Below are positions 38,670-50,779 of a stretch of DNA of 64,000 bases, in pieces. Made by a program: the position numbers and the translations under genes. The notes under the pieces were generated by a model. The model saw only the letters and a list, made by a program, of their open reading frames with translations, did not search any database and was not told where the DNA came from. This DNA is from Chelonoidis abingdonii (lineage: Eukaryota > Chordata > Testudines > Testudinidae), in NCBI RefSeq assembly GCF_003597395.2, contig NC_133774.1:51513328-51577327 (forward strand). Direction: 5' to 3'. Positions within the stretch are counted from its first letter, which is position 1; each line of letters opens with the position of its first letter.

Positions 38670-39775
38670 AAAGTTTAAGCAAAAATGGTGTAACCATTTT
38701 AGAGAACAAGGCTGATAAAAAATTAGGTCATTCTGACAATTTTAATATTTTTGACTCATTTTTTGAACAGCTATAACACTCCCATTATTTGGAGCAGGAT
38801 CTTGACATTTGACAGAGTCTCACCTTCAGGGCCGTCCTTAGGATTTATGGGGCCCTACACAGTATTATTAAACTGAGACAGCAAAGGATACCGAGACACC
38901 TGGTCCGACTCATGGTGGCAGAGAGTCACAGTTCCCCACAGAGATCCCCATACCCTCTCCCTCACACAGAATATGTGGCGCCGGCACATTCGGCTCTGTG
39001 AATATGGCCCCTGCCTAAGGAGACTGCAGTGTGCGCTGGGTGTGTGGGAGCCAACTCGTTCTTACCTGCTGTCATGGGTGGTGTCTGAAGCTCCCCAGCC
39101 CACCTCTTCTGCCTGTGGCCCCACCCGTACTCCACCCCTACTCTGTCCCAGGCCCCGCTCACCCCACCCAGGCCCTGCCCTCTCCTCACTGTCTCCTTCC
39201 CCTCCCCCCTATGCTGGTCTGCCCTTTCCAGCCAAATCCCTCAACCCAAAGGAAGCAAATGACATTTGGAAAAAAAAACCTTTTCTGCTATTTCTTTCTA
39301 AAGAAAATGAAGCATGTTTTCCACTGCATGAAAGATGGTGAAGACTGGACTTGCAGCAGGTACCTAATTAAAAGAACCAAATGTTGGAATAAAAAATGTC
39401 AGGCACAGGTTTTTTGATATACCCTGAAGTTTGTCAGAGATTTATTTGCAAAAACTTTGTAGTAAGGATGAGTCAGCTGTCTTGCTGAATACAATATTAA
39501 ATATTATGGAATACATGATGCAGCTCTTCTATGTTTTATATTTTCTTAATCAGTATTCCTAAACTGATTTTATGTTTTAAATGTACTCTTAAGCCTTCAT
39601 AAAGTAATCACTTCAGATTGAATGACATTATTTTAAATTAATCAGTCACAGAGGTTTAGGGTGTTCATAACAATGTTCATTGCTTTTAGAAAAAGAGAAC
39701 ACTAATTTACTTTGTGTGATCTCCATAACAATAGACATGTTTATGAAATGTCACAAACTTTAAAAAATATGACAA

Positions 39776-39898
39776 AGAGTCCTGTAGCACCTTATAGACT
39801 AAGCTTTTATGCTCCAATACGTCTGTTAGTCTATAAGGTGCCAGAGGACTCTGTTGCTTCCTACAGATCCAGACTAACACGGCTACCCCTCTGATACT
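39776..39898 (-). repeat. tRNA-derived SINE fragment typical of turtles
   Basis: It contains the block GGCTACCCCTCTGATACTT at its right end, the complement of a common chelonian SINE start, and TAGTCTATAAGGTGCCAG. The word GCACCTTATAGACTAA near 39788 is inverted against TTAGTCTATAAGGTGC near 39826, so the copy can fold on itself. A relative lies at 57180-57280. Confidence 0.65.
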
Positions 39899-40063
39899 TT
39901 AAAAGATATGTTTCCACAGATTTTAGGCATAACAAAGGATTTTATATCTTACTAAGGCACTGATTTTTCTGGAGGGTTCTCTTAAAACTAGTTCATCAGA
40001 TAGAAGTAAAGAAAGGGAAACTTTGTCCAGACATATGGAAGGACAGGGGTGCTGTCTTTAAGG

Positions 40064-40986
40064 CAGGGGTCTCAAACACATGGCCCGCAGGGCTATTTCC
40101 TGCGGCCTGCCAAGCGGCCCATGCCTACCCCCCTGGCCTACCTCCAGGCCAGGGATGGGCAAACTACAGCCTCAGGATTGCCCACCTCAAGCCCCGTGCT
40201 GAAGCGGCTGGCATCATGTCCTTGAGGCCGGGGAGGGGAAGAAGCAGAGGGCTCTGTCCATATGTTGCCCTGGCTTCCAGGCACCGACCTCCTCCCCGCC
40301 CTGCCCTCCCCCCCGCAGCTCCCATTGGCCAGGAATGGCGGCCAATGGGAGCTGTGGGGGAGGTACCTGGAGGCGTGACAAGCAGCGCGCGGAGCCCTGC
40401 GTCGCCCTCCCCCAGGGGCCACAGAGACATGGTTCCAGCTACTTTCTGGAGCAGAGCAGGGCCAGGGCCAGCAGCCTGTCCTGGCCCCGGTGTGCGCCGC
40501 TGCCACCCTGGAGCCCGAAGTCCTCCTGCCCCCCAATTCCCTGCCCTGAGCCCCTGTCTGCACGTCAACCCCCTGCTGCACCCCACACGTCAACCCCATG
40601 CCCTGAGCTCCCTGCTGCATCCCACAACCCTTCTGCACCCCAATCCCCTGCCCTGAACCCCCTGCTGCATCCCACACTCCTTCTGCACCCTGAGCCCCCT
40701 GCCTGCACCTCAATCCCCTGCTGCACCTCAACTCCCTGCCCTGAGCCCCAGTCACACTCCTCATGCACCCTCTGGGGGCAGGGAGAGGGCAGAGTTGGGG
40801 ATGGGACTTCAGGGAAGGGGTTGGAATGGGGGCAGGGAAGGGGTGGGAAGAGGCGGGGCCTCATGGAAGGGGTGGAGTTGGGGAGGGGCCCGGGGCAGCG
40901 AGGTGGTGTGTGTCAGTGATGCAGCCCTCAGGCCAATGAACTAGCCCTCATATGGCCCTCGTCGTCATTTGAGTTTGAGACCCCTG
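40064..40986. mobile_element. GC-rich hAT-type element nested in a larger hAT
   Basis: This 923-bp element has ends CAGGGGTCTCAAAC and GTTTGAGACCCCTG, with duplications CTTTAAGG (40056-40063) and CTTTAACG (40987-40994), seven of eight matching. The interior is very GC-rich and, at about 40550-40750, contains degenerate tandem units based on CCCTGCTGCACCCCA. Long open frames on both strands here (up to 208 codons) follow from this composition and encode low-complexity peptides. Confidence 0.8.
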
Positions 40987-41496
40987 CTTTAACGGCTCTC
41001 TTCAATGTGGGTGTGCATGTGAAGGGAGAAAGGGATGGACATAAAGAACAGGTAGACTTTGGAAGCAAGGTTTTTTTTTACTATAGTCATTAAAATTAAA
41101 ATGTGTATTTTAGATAAGGGTGGTCTTTTGAAGGATTTATTTTAAAAACTATATGTCTGGAGATCCAAGCATTTAAGGCTAAAGATGATTGTGCATCTAA
41201 AAATCTATGCAAGGATTTTTTTAGAGATGTGATTTTATAATCTTCACCGACTCACTAATGAAATATTTTTAAAGCAAATTTTAAAAAAAGGTCCTGTAGA
41301 CTAACATGTTCTGAGTAAATATTGCAGTAATGCACAACTGTTTTTGTCAGTAAATTCAGAAACTGACAGTATATACCAGGGGGTTGGCAAATGCCTGTTA
41401 AATGGCTTCATTACCACTTGAATGGCTCTTTAACAGTTTCAGTATTGTGCTAATAGGTCTGGCAGGCAGGAAGGCTTTTTCACTTTTAAGTTCCTA

Positions 41497-42330
41497 GGGC
41501 CTTGGCTATACTTGAGAGTAACAGCGCTGGTGGTGGCTTTACAGTGCTGTAACACACTCCCCGTCCACACTGGCGAGGCACATACAGCGCTGTATCTCCC
41601 TGGCTACAGCGCTGCATGTACTCCACCTCAACGAGAGGAATAAAGAGAACAGCGCTGCTCCTGCAGTGCTGGGGTGCCAATGTAAACAGTGATTAATCTT
41701 ACTACGCTGTAACTGACCTCCGGAAGCTTCCCACAATGCTTTTAAGTAAAGATAACACTCTTTGTTTTGTTGTAATGCCTCTCTTTGTTTTGTTGTGAAC
41801 TTGGGGCTCCCGGAGCTGCTTATTTAAAAAACAAACACAGCTACTGTTTGCTCGAGCAGAGGCAGGCAGGGGGATTCCTTTGGAAGGTCCACAGCTAGTG
41901 TTTGCTTGAGGAGAGAAGCAGCACGGCAGGCGGGAGGGGGGTCCGTTTCGGAGCAGCTGCTTGTCTGGTCTGTGAGGAAAAAAACAAAGAAGGGTATTTG
42001 CATTTAGTGAATGAGAGAAGGGTGGGGGAAGGGGTCGGAACTTGCAAGGCAGAGAGCTGACGCAGTGTCAGCTCCAAAAATCCACTCTCTCTCTCTCCCC
42101 CATGCTCCTTGTCACACTCCACCCCACCCTCCTCTTTTGAAAAGCACGTTGCAGCCACTTGAATGCTGAGATAGCTGCCCATAATGCACCACTCCCAACA
42201 CCGCTGCAAATGTGGCCATGACAGGGCGCTGGTAGCTGTCAGTGTGGCCACACTGCAGCGCTTTCCCTACACAGCTGTACGAAGACAGCTGTAACTCCCA
42301 GCACTGTACAACTGCAAGTGTAGCCATACC
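41497..42330. mobile_element. PIF/Harbinger-type non-autonomous element
   Basis: This 834-bp element has left end GGGCCTTGGCTATACTTG and right end CAAGTGTAGCCATACC, related to the ends of the MITE at 7581. AGCGCTG-type words recur near both ends. Flanking triplets CTA and ATA do not match exactly, so the duplication is unproven. It is nested within the hAT at 38827-42512. Confidence 0.6.
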
Positions 42331-44229
42331 ATAGATCTCCTCCAGAGGAAGACTCACCAGGCTGCAGCAGCCAGCTGTGGTGGAAGCCTGCAGGAAGGGT
42401 CAGAACAGGGATAAGAAGAGGCAGGAGGGTGGACACTAAGACCTAGTGGGGCCCCAAATTTTCAGGTGCCCTACACAGCTGCATATGCTGCATATGCCTA
42501 AGGACGGCCCTGCTCAACCTGGGGTCAGAGAGCAGCCTTTTGCTGCTTAGGTTTGACCAGCTGAACATCCTGGAAAAATTACCATTTGCACATGCTTAAC
42601 AAAATGTGCTGGAGGCTGGTCCCTTCCTGTTCCAGTGGCAGTCTGTATTCTCCTGGACCCTTGTGAGCCTCCTGCATCAGTCAGAAGCAGTCACACAGAA
42701 CTGGACCATCAGACAAAATGGATCCTACTACTGCCCTCCCCACTCATGAATTCTAAATTCACCTCTTCCAACTGGTGTCAAATATTCTCTGCATTTCCCA
42801 CGTCTTATTGAGCAAAAGCCGCAAATGCCTGCCTTAGGAAGAAGGCAAATACCAGCCATTCATTTTACATAAGGAACAACAGATAGTTGTACAAGGTCAC
42901 AGCTAGGACTAGGACTCAGGTCTCTAATATGGCTGAGCCAACCAAGTTTCATTCACTTCAAATGAGATTCTGGACCAAGCCTAGTTCTAATTATTTTGAC
43001 AAAGTGGACTGACATCACTGTTTGACCAAAATTCAAATGATCAAGACCACTTGTTAATTTTATTCTAACTAGTTTTGAAATTAGAGTGTCATCATCTACT
43101 CATAAGCAAATTTCTGTGGATAACAAAATTTCTGTATCCTTATTAGTAGTGGTAACAACTTGGTGCTGTCAGACACCACAATATGCTAGGTGCTTTTCAG
43201 ACAAAAGGAGGCTATGTGACATGCCTGGGCAAATTTATTATCTATTTTTGTGGAGGCAGGCTACTAATTTGAACGGCCACTCCCTAACTTATATATCTAT
43301 TGTAGCTTTTTCTGTGTTGGTGGCGAGCCTAATGATAAATAAATCCTACTTCCCCACCTCCTTGTCCTTACTACGTTCCCAAGATCAGTGAGGAAATCTG
43401 AACAGAAGTAGGACTATGTGAGGCCTCCATTTTCTCATTCTCAGCCAGCTACACAGACTGCAGGGGCCATGGATCAGCATTCACATCGCACCCCCCATCA
43501 GTACCTCTCCCATTCCAGGGAGGCTAGTGATCCAACCAGCAGACCAAATTCAGTTATGAATCCTGGTCACGTGCTGCCTGAGGCATGTTGCGTGTACGCT
43601 AAGAAGTGGTACACAGACTGAGTTCCACAACTGCAAATCTACTGATTTTATGGTCATGCAAGATCAACTATAATATCCTATTCATTGTAATTTTGGGTGA
43701 AACTAATGTAAATCAAACACATAAAATCTGGATTAGCCTACCTTTTCTGCCACTCTTTGGCTTTTCTCTACCTCATTTCTAGTACATAAGAAGATTGGGT
43801 CTGGCTGATTGAAAAGAAGGGGGGGAACCCTTCAATAACACCCTAATTTAGAGCAGGCATACGACAGAGAACTATAGCCCAAGACCACACCAGTGCTGTT
43901 TCACTTAAAAAATAAAATAAAAATATCCTGATCTCCTCTTCAGGCACAAGGAGAAACACTCCAAATAAATTCCACTTTGTATGTTTTGAAGTTTCAGATG
44001 CTCTTCTGCTTTTAAAGTCTTATTCCTGTTTCCCAGAGTCTCACACATCATTAACATGGCTCTCCAGTGCTCATCAATGCTTTCTTCTGAGGCTGTCTCC
44101 TAGTAGAAGCAATCACAATCAGATCTCAGTCACCCTATGGCAGTGACTTGTAGAAGTCACTCTAACTATAAAAATGTTGTAGGTTTCCATCCTAGCTGAG
44201 CAAGTTGTTTTATTGACGTATATATTAAT

Positions 44230-44680
44230 ATATAGGAAATTCTATAGTGCTTATTACCATGGCATCTCTTCAGCAGAGACTTGACAGGTATTTGTCCAAT
44301 TTTTTCTTAAAAACCTCCAATACTGGAAATTCCAAAACCTGCCTTGGAAGCCTGTTCCAGAGTTCAACTATCCTTAGAGTCAGAAAGTTTTCCTATTATC
44401 TAACCTAAATCTCCTTTGCTGCAGATTGAGCCCCTTCTTGTCCTATCCTCAGTGTACATGGAAAACAATGTATCTCCATCCTCTTTATAACAGCCCTTAA
44501 CATATCTGAAGACTTATCAGGTCACCCTCTCCGTTTTTTCTTCTCAAGACTAAACATGCCCAGTTTGGGGTTTTTTTGTTTTGTTTTTTTTAAACCTTTC
44601 CTCACAGGTCAGGTTTTCTAAACCTTTTATCATTTATTGCTTTCCTCTGAACTCTCTCTGGTCTGGTTCACTATTTAGGA
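44230..44680 (-). mobile_element. Older CR1-like LINE 3' fragment
   Basis: Words such as TGTTCCAGAGTTCAAC, AAGACTTATCAGGTCACC and GAACTCTCTCTGG mirror the CR1 3' region in the antisense direction but are more diverged than at 53886. The tail octamers are absent, so the limits are approximate. Confidence 0.55.
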
Positions 44681-45825
44681 AAGTAACAATAGCTTAAAAT
44701 TCGCTATGGATCCCACAACTGATTGTACCTTCCATCTTCAAATGTTCATTTTTACTCCCTCACCTTTCAGTATGCCAGGGAATCTTTAAAATGCTGAATC
44801 CACCACTGCATAAAAATCCACCATGACTCAAGAGATGATTTGTCACCATATTGGAATGACAACACATGGAAAACCAGGACAAAAATCTCTTTTCTTTTCC
44901 ATAATGCTATTAAATGTAATTATAATACACAGAGGGGGAGGGGAGAAGCACACTAGAGTACTGATCCATCAGTCATTAAAGATAAAATGAGTCTTTCCAT
45001 TGTCTTCAGTGAGCATTGGACTGGGCCTTAAAGCAAGCACCAGTTTGTCTTATATACTGAAAATTAAAATGTCCCCATGAGCTATTTGTCCAGAAGCAAG
45101 AATTATGCTCAGGATGTACCGATCGATGAAGCTGACTGCCCATTAGCATCAGTTAACTGATTGTCCATTGGACAATTTAAATAGAAATGGCAGATGAACT
45201 GTTAACTGCAATCAAGCTGTCACCTAGTCCACATGAATTCAGCCCTGTTAGACTAAGGAAAGGATGCACCTGACACAGGTGTCCCTAGACCTTTAAACTC
45301 TGAATGGCTGACCAGCTGCCAGTTAGCTATTTACAATGGAAGATAAAACAAATTTTCTGACAGGCAAACTTCCTTGTCTTTCTATTCCTATTTCTATTCT
45401 ATCTGAGCTGAACAGATTATGATCTGAGAACACTGTTGCTCCAATGTGTGGCTAGGAAGCCTTAAAGCAGTACAAAATAACTCTGACACAGTTTAACATT
45501 GGCTGTTCAATTTTAAATGGCAAACAGCCAGTTTGCTACCAGTTGGGTTGTTCACACTGCAATAGGAAACAATTTTCCTGACATGCAAACTTCCTTCTCC
45601 CTCAGCAACAATTCACATAGTCAAAGATTCCGAATGAGAAAAAGAACAGTTCAACCTGATCCTGGCTGCACCAGCTGCAAGTGAATGGGCTGAAGCCAGA
45701 ACTTCCTTATGACCTGGAGATCAATGGCTACTGTAATAGCCCTTTGGAGCTGCAGGCATCTATCACTGGTTAGAGTAGACTGAAGGCTGCTGTAACTGGC
45801 CCAGCACAGAGCAGCCTCAGTACGT

Positions 45826-46190
45826 TTCTAGCTGCACTTTTCCCCTCACCTTTTCATATACACACACCCTATCCATGGCCTTACAAAGTCATGGGACCTC
45901 CTTGTCAACCTCCTCCTAGCACTGGCCAAAGGAGAGAGGGAGAGGAGGTTGGCTGAGGGAGTTTCCTGTGACTCTGGGGCCTATTTCCAATCCTGCCTTT
46001 GCTTACATATCCGGGCAGAGTTCCTCTGGGCAGCATCTGCTGGCTCCCTTGACTCCTTCGAGGAGCAGTGGGCGCTGTCTGGAGTTCTCTGCTTGTTGTC
46101 CCCTTCAGGTTCCCTTTGCTTGAACCTTTTACCTTCACACTACCCCTGTTACATTTTGGGTTGTCCTTCATAATTATTTGAGTTCCTGGA
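45826..46190 (+). mobile_element. LINE C-terminal ORF fragment, copy 1
   Basis: The frame contains IRAEFLWAASAGSLDSFEEQ followed by W-A-L-S-G-V-L-C, shared with the copy at 59290-59400, and upstream DNA matches 58720-58810 (CACTTTTCCC, CAAAGTCATG, CAACCTCCTCCT). The two are diverged copies of the 3' ORF end of one non-LTR retrotransposon. The copy is 5' truncated and frameshifted. Confidence 0.6.
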
Positions 46191-48253
46191 CCTTGTGGAT
46201 CCTCCCCAAAGGCTGGGGGAGGGTCCTTTAGCAGTGGGTAGCCCACTTCCCAGAACCCAATAGGACAGAGCAGCCTCAGGATCAGGAGAGTATGCCCCCC
46301 TGACCTGCCTCATGTGCTCCTCAGCAAGGATTTGCCAAGTCTAGAGTGGGACTCTGGGTGCTACTGTATGATTTATTTGTATTAATCTTACCTAGAATAC
46401 TAGCCACATTAGAAAGGCATTAACTATTTGGCTGGTCAGATCCCCTTTCTCCTTGCAGTTAAGAACCCTTGTTTATGTCCTTAAAAATCCCTATAGTAGA
46501 AAGGCCACAGCCTCAATTTTCACTTAATTTGGACATTCTAGTGAGTACATAAAACATGACCTGAAAAGAAATTAATCTGAACAGTTATCTAAGCCATCTA
46601 AACAAGTCAAGACATCAGCATCTGCAGTTACATGCTGCCAATATTTTAACAAGGGGCTCTAAAAAATATTTCTCCCTGGGTCTATTAATAAACCCTCTAT
46701 TCTTAGGGGAGGGAGAGACTCAGAGTAGAGGAACTGAAGATCCTATATATTTGTTTTTCTATTGAAAAAATAGTATTTCTCATTACTAGAACCAAGCCAT
46801 CTTATCACTATAATCATCTGGAAAAGAAACCTATTGCAAGTGCATTCGGTGAAAGGGTTTACATAGTGTTCTTGACAAACTGTGTAAATTAATGATGTAG
46901 CATAGTGTTCAATTTCTGTAGTTTGAAATCAAGGGAGTTAATAAGACCAGAAAAAGGTGTCTGGGGAAATTAAAAAAATTGGGACTTGGTTGCATTCCAA
47001 TTGGGAAAAAAATGGATATACAGGAGTATTTTTATGGTTTGAGGGACAAATACTCTATGGCAGATGTAATATAGCAGTATTCATAGAAGGAATGAACTCC
47101 TTCATAGGCAGACTAATTCCCTTTGAGTCCCTCATTATTATGATGGTAGTATTTAACAAAGTCACATGAAATCCTCAAGAGCCACCTTTAGCATATCAGT
47201 GAATATTTGTGTTGGTTTTGTCTGATGGTAGACAGATGTAATCCTAAACAGAGAGCATTCATATCAAGGACCAGATACTAAGTTGGTATATATCAATGGA
47301 ACTATGTTGACTTCTATTGTTTAAGCAAGTTTACTGTAAGGGTGATGAAAACAAGACTTAGTCTATATATAAATCAGTGTACACCATGCAATGAGAAAAG
47401 TGGTTTTAGACACTTCCATCCACTTGTTTTGCACCCTCTGATCAATAATCACTCTTCTCTGCACATCAGGAGTTTAGAGCCTACTGTCGGTACAGATTTA
47501 GCAAGCAGTAACTATATAATAAATTATCAGGCACTCCAGAAATTTAATTTAGTATTTGTTCTAGAAGTTTGACCTACAACAAGCTATATCTGGAATATAT
47601 TTAATTCCATTTAATAACACATGACACTTTTGCTCTTCTGGCCCAACTGGTTAGCTAATATTCAGGGGCTTGTGGGTTGATGACAGAGTCAGGTAGTTCT
47701 TGGGTGCAATCCTACTTATAAAGAATGTACAAAAGTCCTGTTTCCCAGTAGGAACAAAACAGGAGGTAGTTTCCTTGTTCAAATATCCAGGACTGCTTTT
47801 GGCCGGCATTCTGGCCAAAAGAAGCTCTCTTTCTCGGCGTCCTCCCGGGTCCACACTATCAGTGCTTCTCCTGATGACTTCTGCCCTTCCTTGCTGCTTT
47901 CCTGCTAGCTTCCTGCTTCTCACACACATAGATAGACACACAGCTGTAATACAATCAAAGACCAGTCCCTACATTTGCAATCTATTCCCAGGGAAACCTC
48001 TCAGCCTGCATGGCCTAGCTTCTACTTCAGCCTTACCATGCTGGTCATGATGGTTTCTATTCTTCCAACTATTACTAAGCAAAAGAGTTATTTAATTGCT
48101 TCCTCATTTAGGCTGAATGAAAGGAAATTAGCATGCCCATCAGGTTCAACGGTGTCTGTGGTTGCCCAGAGATCAAAGCCACACTTGCAGCATAACAATT
48201 TTGTATTTACTATGTGAAAAGATCCTGAAATACAAATGAATTTAGTCTAAATC

Positions 48254-48325
48254 AGTGGTGGTCAACCTGCAGCCCAGGGGCCCATGCTGCAGAGGAGCAT
48301 GTGTATCAGACAGAGACTTCTCTTA
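48254..48325. mobile_element. 5' part of a hAT-type element
   Basis: It begins CAGTGGTGGTCAACCTG, a hAT-like terminus, and is interrupted by the Harbinger copy that starts at 48326. No matching right end is visible before or after the assembly gap. Confidence 0.45.
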
Positions 48326-48583
48326 GGCCATGTCTACACTACGGGATAATATCGATTTAGCTAAATCGGTTTCTTAAAACTGATATTATAAAGTTGAGTG
48401 TGCGCGTCCACACTAGGCACGTTAATTCGATGGTGTGCGTCCATGGTCCAAGGCTAGCGTCGATTTCTGGAGCGGTGCACTGTGGGTAGCCATTCCGTAG
48501 CTATCCCATAGTTCCCTCAGTCTCCCCCGCCCCTTGGAATTCTGGGTTGAGAGCCCAGTGCCTGATGGGGCAGAAATCATTGT
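48326..48583. mobile_element. PIF/Harbinger element, left part, cut by the assembly gap
   Basis: It begins GGCCATGTCTACACTAC after the triplet TTA (48323-48325) and aligns colinearly with the first 260 bp of the complete copy at 48738-50779, sharing AATTCTGGGT, TGATGGGGCA and ATCATTGT. It ends at the run of N. Confidence 0.75.
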
Positions 48584-48683
48584 NNNNNNNNNNNNNNNNN
48601 NNNNNNNNNNNNNNNNNNNNNNNNNNNNNNNNNNNNNNNNNNNNNNNNNNNNNNNNNNNNNNNNNNNNNNNNNNNNNNNNNNN
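48584..48683. other. Assembly gap (100 N)
   Basis: Exactly 100 unknown bases, the usual placeholder for a gap of unknown size. It separates two direct copies of the same Harbinger family, a common cause of assembly breaks. Confidence 0.98.
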
Positions 48684-48737
48684 GAAGTTGAGCTGTAGCA
48701 CAAAAGCTCGTATGGAAATAAATTTGTTAGTCTCTAA
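48684..48737 (+). repeat. SINE fragment, left part, split by a Harbinger insertion
   Basis: GAAGTTGAGCTGTAGC followed by AAATTTGTTAGTCTCTAA matches the tail region of a common turtle tRNA-derived SINE. The sequence continues after the Harbinger element at 50780 with GGTGCACAAGTACTCCTG, the expected next part of the SINE. Confidence 0.65.
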
Positions 48738-50779
48738 GGGTATCGTCTACACGACGGATTATTGCGATTTTACATAAACCAGTTTTATAAAACAGATTGT
48801 TAACAGTCGAGTGCCGCGGCCACACTAAAGCAGCCATTATTCGGCGGCGTGCGTCCCATGGTCCAAGCTAGCATTGATTTCCGCGGAGCGTTGCACTGTG
48901 GCTAGCTATTCCATAGCGTATCCCTAGTTCCCGCAGTCTCCCCTGCCCCTTTAGAATTCTGGGTGAGAGCGCAGTGGCTGATGGGGCAAAAATCATTGTC
49001 GCGGGTGTGTGCTGGGTAAATGTCGTCAGTCATTCCTTCCGCCGGGAAAGCAACGGCAGACAATCATTTCACGCCCTTTTTCCCTGGATTGCCTGGCAGA
49101 TGCCATAGCACGGCAACCTGGAGCCTGTTCAGTTTTTTTTTTTTTTACAGTCACGTATGTGTACTGGTCTGCGTGGACAGAGGCGATACTCCAGTGCTAC
49201 AAAGCAGCATTCATTTGCTTTTGCATGATAGCAGGATGTTATCAGTCCATTCTGTACTGTCTGCTGCTATTCATGGGTTCCCCTGGCTGAGATCAGCCGG
49301 GGTTGCAAAAGCAAACTGGGAATGTTCCCCGAGTCAATCCCTCCTTTATGGTTTCTAAAAATAGAGTCAGTCCTGCCTAGCATATGAGGCAAGTGTACTA
49401 GACAACAGTGTATTCAGAGAGCACAGGTGCTCTGTGTCAGATCCTGCAGAAATGATAAGCTACATGCCATCCAGGGGGGCCCCTGCAACAAACCCACCCA
49501 TTGCTTCCCTCTTCCCCCAACTTCCTGGGCTACTGTGGCAGTGTCCCCCCCTTTGTGTCATGAAGTATAAAGAATGCAAGAATAAGAAACACTGAGGGTT
49601 AGTGACATAAAATGAGGGGGGGAGCAGCCTCCCAGTGCTATGACAGTCCAAGCAGGACATTAAGCGGTGCAGGGAGAGGACAGCCCAGCATAACGCTGCT
49701 ATGACAGTCCAGGCAGGACATAATCTTTTTTTACACAGGAAAGGGAAGGGGCTGATGAACTCAGCCCCCGTTGCTGATGTGAAGACGGTTACCAGCCGTT
49801 TATACCAATCTACTGGGATGACCAGGAATCATTCCTATTTTCACCCAGGCGCCTCCGACCAGCCTCACCTGAAGCCAGCCAGGAGCCTCATGGGTTGATA
49901 ACAAGGACAGTTACCAGTCCGTATGCACCATCTGCCACAGGGAAGGGGAGAGATCGAATACTGCCGCTTCACTGCTGCAGCATTGAGTCTACCGCAGCAG
50001 TCAGTTAGACATTAGGTGACATTGAAAGAAGTCAAGAAACGATGCTTTCGCCTTTTCTTCATGTGTGGTGGGAGGGGGGGAGTAAAATGAGGAGCTATTC
50101 CCTGAACCACGCCGGACAATGTGTTTGGAACGCCTACAGGCATTGGGAGCTCAGCCAGGATGCAATACTTTTCGGAGACTGCTGTGATCGTGGGATAGCT
50201 GGAGTCCTCAGTACCCCTCCCCCATGAGCGTCATTTGAGTCTCTGGTTCCCGTTACGCTTGTCATGCAGCACTGTGTAGCCTGGAGATTTTTTTTCAAAC
50301 ACTTTGCATTTTGTCTTCTGTTAACGGAGCTTTGATAGAACAGTATTTGTTTCCCCATACAGTTGATCAGATCAGTATCTCCTGTGCGATCCATGTGTGA
50401 GCTCTTTTGGATTTGGCGGACCTGCATCGCCACCCGTGGTGATCAGAGTCCACGCTGGGCAACAGGAAATGAAAATCTAATTTGCGGGGCTTTCCTGTTT
50501 CCTGGCCACAGCATCTGACGTTTAGCTGCTGTCCAGAGCGGTCACAGTGGTCTGCACGTGGGGATAACCCGTGCGGCCAATACTGTTGTTTGCGCCACAC
50601 TAACCTATCCAATATGGTAATACGATTTTACACTACTCCTCTCGTCGCGGGGGAGTAAGAAACTGATTTAAAGGGCTCTTTATATCGATATAAGAGCATG
50701 GGAGTGTGAACGGGGTACCACAGTTAAATCGCGTTTAACACCGCTAAACTTGGTTTAAACGCGTAGTGTAGACCAGGCT
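48738..50779. mobile_element. Full-length 2-kb PIF/Harbinger element with TAA duplication
   Basis: This 2042-bp element has ends GGGTATCGTCTACAC and GTGTAGACCAGGCT, flanked by TAA at 48735-48737 and 50780-50782. The host SINE is split at this point, which fixes both boundaries. PIF/Harbinger elements normally encode a DDE transposase and a Myb/SANT-like DNA-binding protein. No transposase is seen, and the minus strand keeps a broken Myb/SANT-like frame. Many single-base insertions and deletions relative to the copies at 48326 and 63907 break all frames. Confidence 0.8.
50134..50612 (-). pseudogene. Broken Myb/SANT-like protein of a PIF/Harbinger element
   Basis: Two overlapping minus-strand open frames (50367-50612 and 50134-50433) together give a recognisable order: VDSDHHGWRC, then a K/R-rich segment with AHTW, then a helical stretch with DLINCMGKQ and RRQNAKCLKK. 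This resembles the start of the Myb/SANT-like (trihelix-type) protein that turtle Harbinger elements carry. The frame shifts between the two and the conserved tryptophans are partly lost, so it is not functional. The assignment is by remembered family pattern. Confidence 0.45.

Larger units (their letters stand above)
38827..42512. mobile_element. Long hAT-type element carrying nested insertions
   Basis: The perfect 16-bp inverted ends CAGGGCCGTCCTTAGG (38827-38842) and its complement (42497-42512) are 3.7 kb apart. Flanking 8-mers CTCACCTT and CTCAACCT match at six of eight positions. Three younger insertions lie inside: a SINE fragment (39776-39898), a hAT (40064-40986) and a Harbinger-type element (41497-42330). 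Without them the element is about 1.8 kb. No transposase frame is recognised. Two independent facing copies of one family cannot be excluded. Confidence 0.6.
42521..48253. other. Intergenic stretch, no gene recognised
   Basis: It contains an old CR1 (about 44230-44680) and a LINE fragment (45826-46190). A CpG-containing segment at about 47640-48110 looks like retroelement-derived sequence on the minus strand but lacks TG...CA ends that I can place. Confidence 0.55.

Noticed and set aside
40138..40764. 208-codon minus-strand frame and overlapping plus-strand frames
   Set aside because: They lie wholly inside a GC-rich hAT element with degenerate tandem repeats and encode low-complexity sequence.
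48422..48777. Open frames running across the N run
   Set aside because: They are artefacts of translating unknown bases as X.
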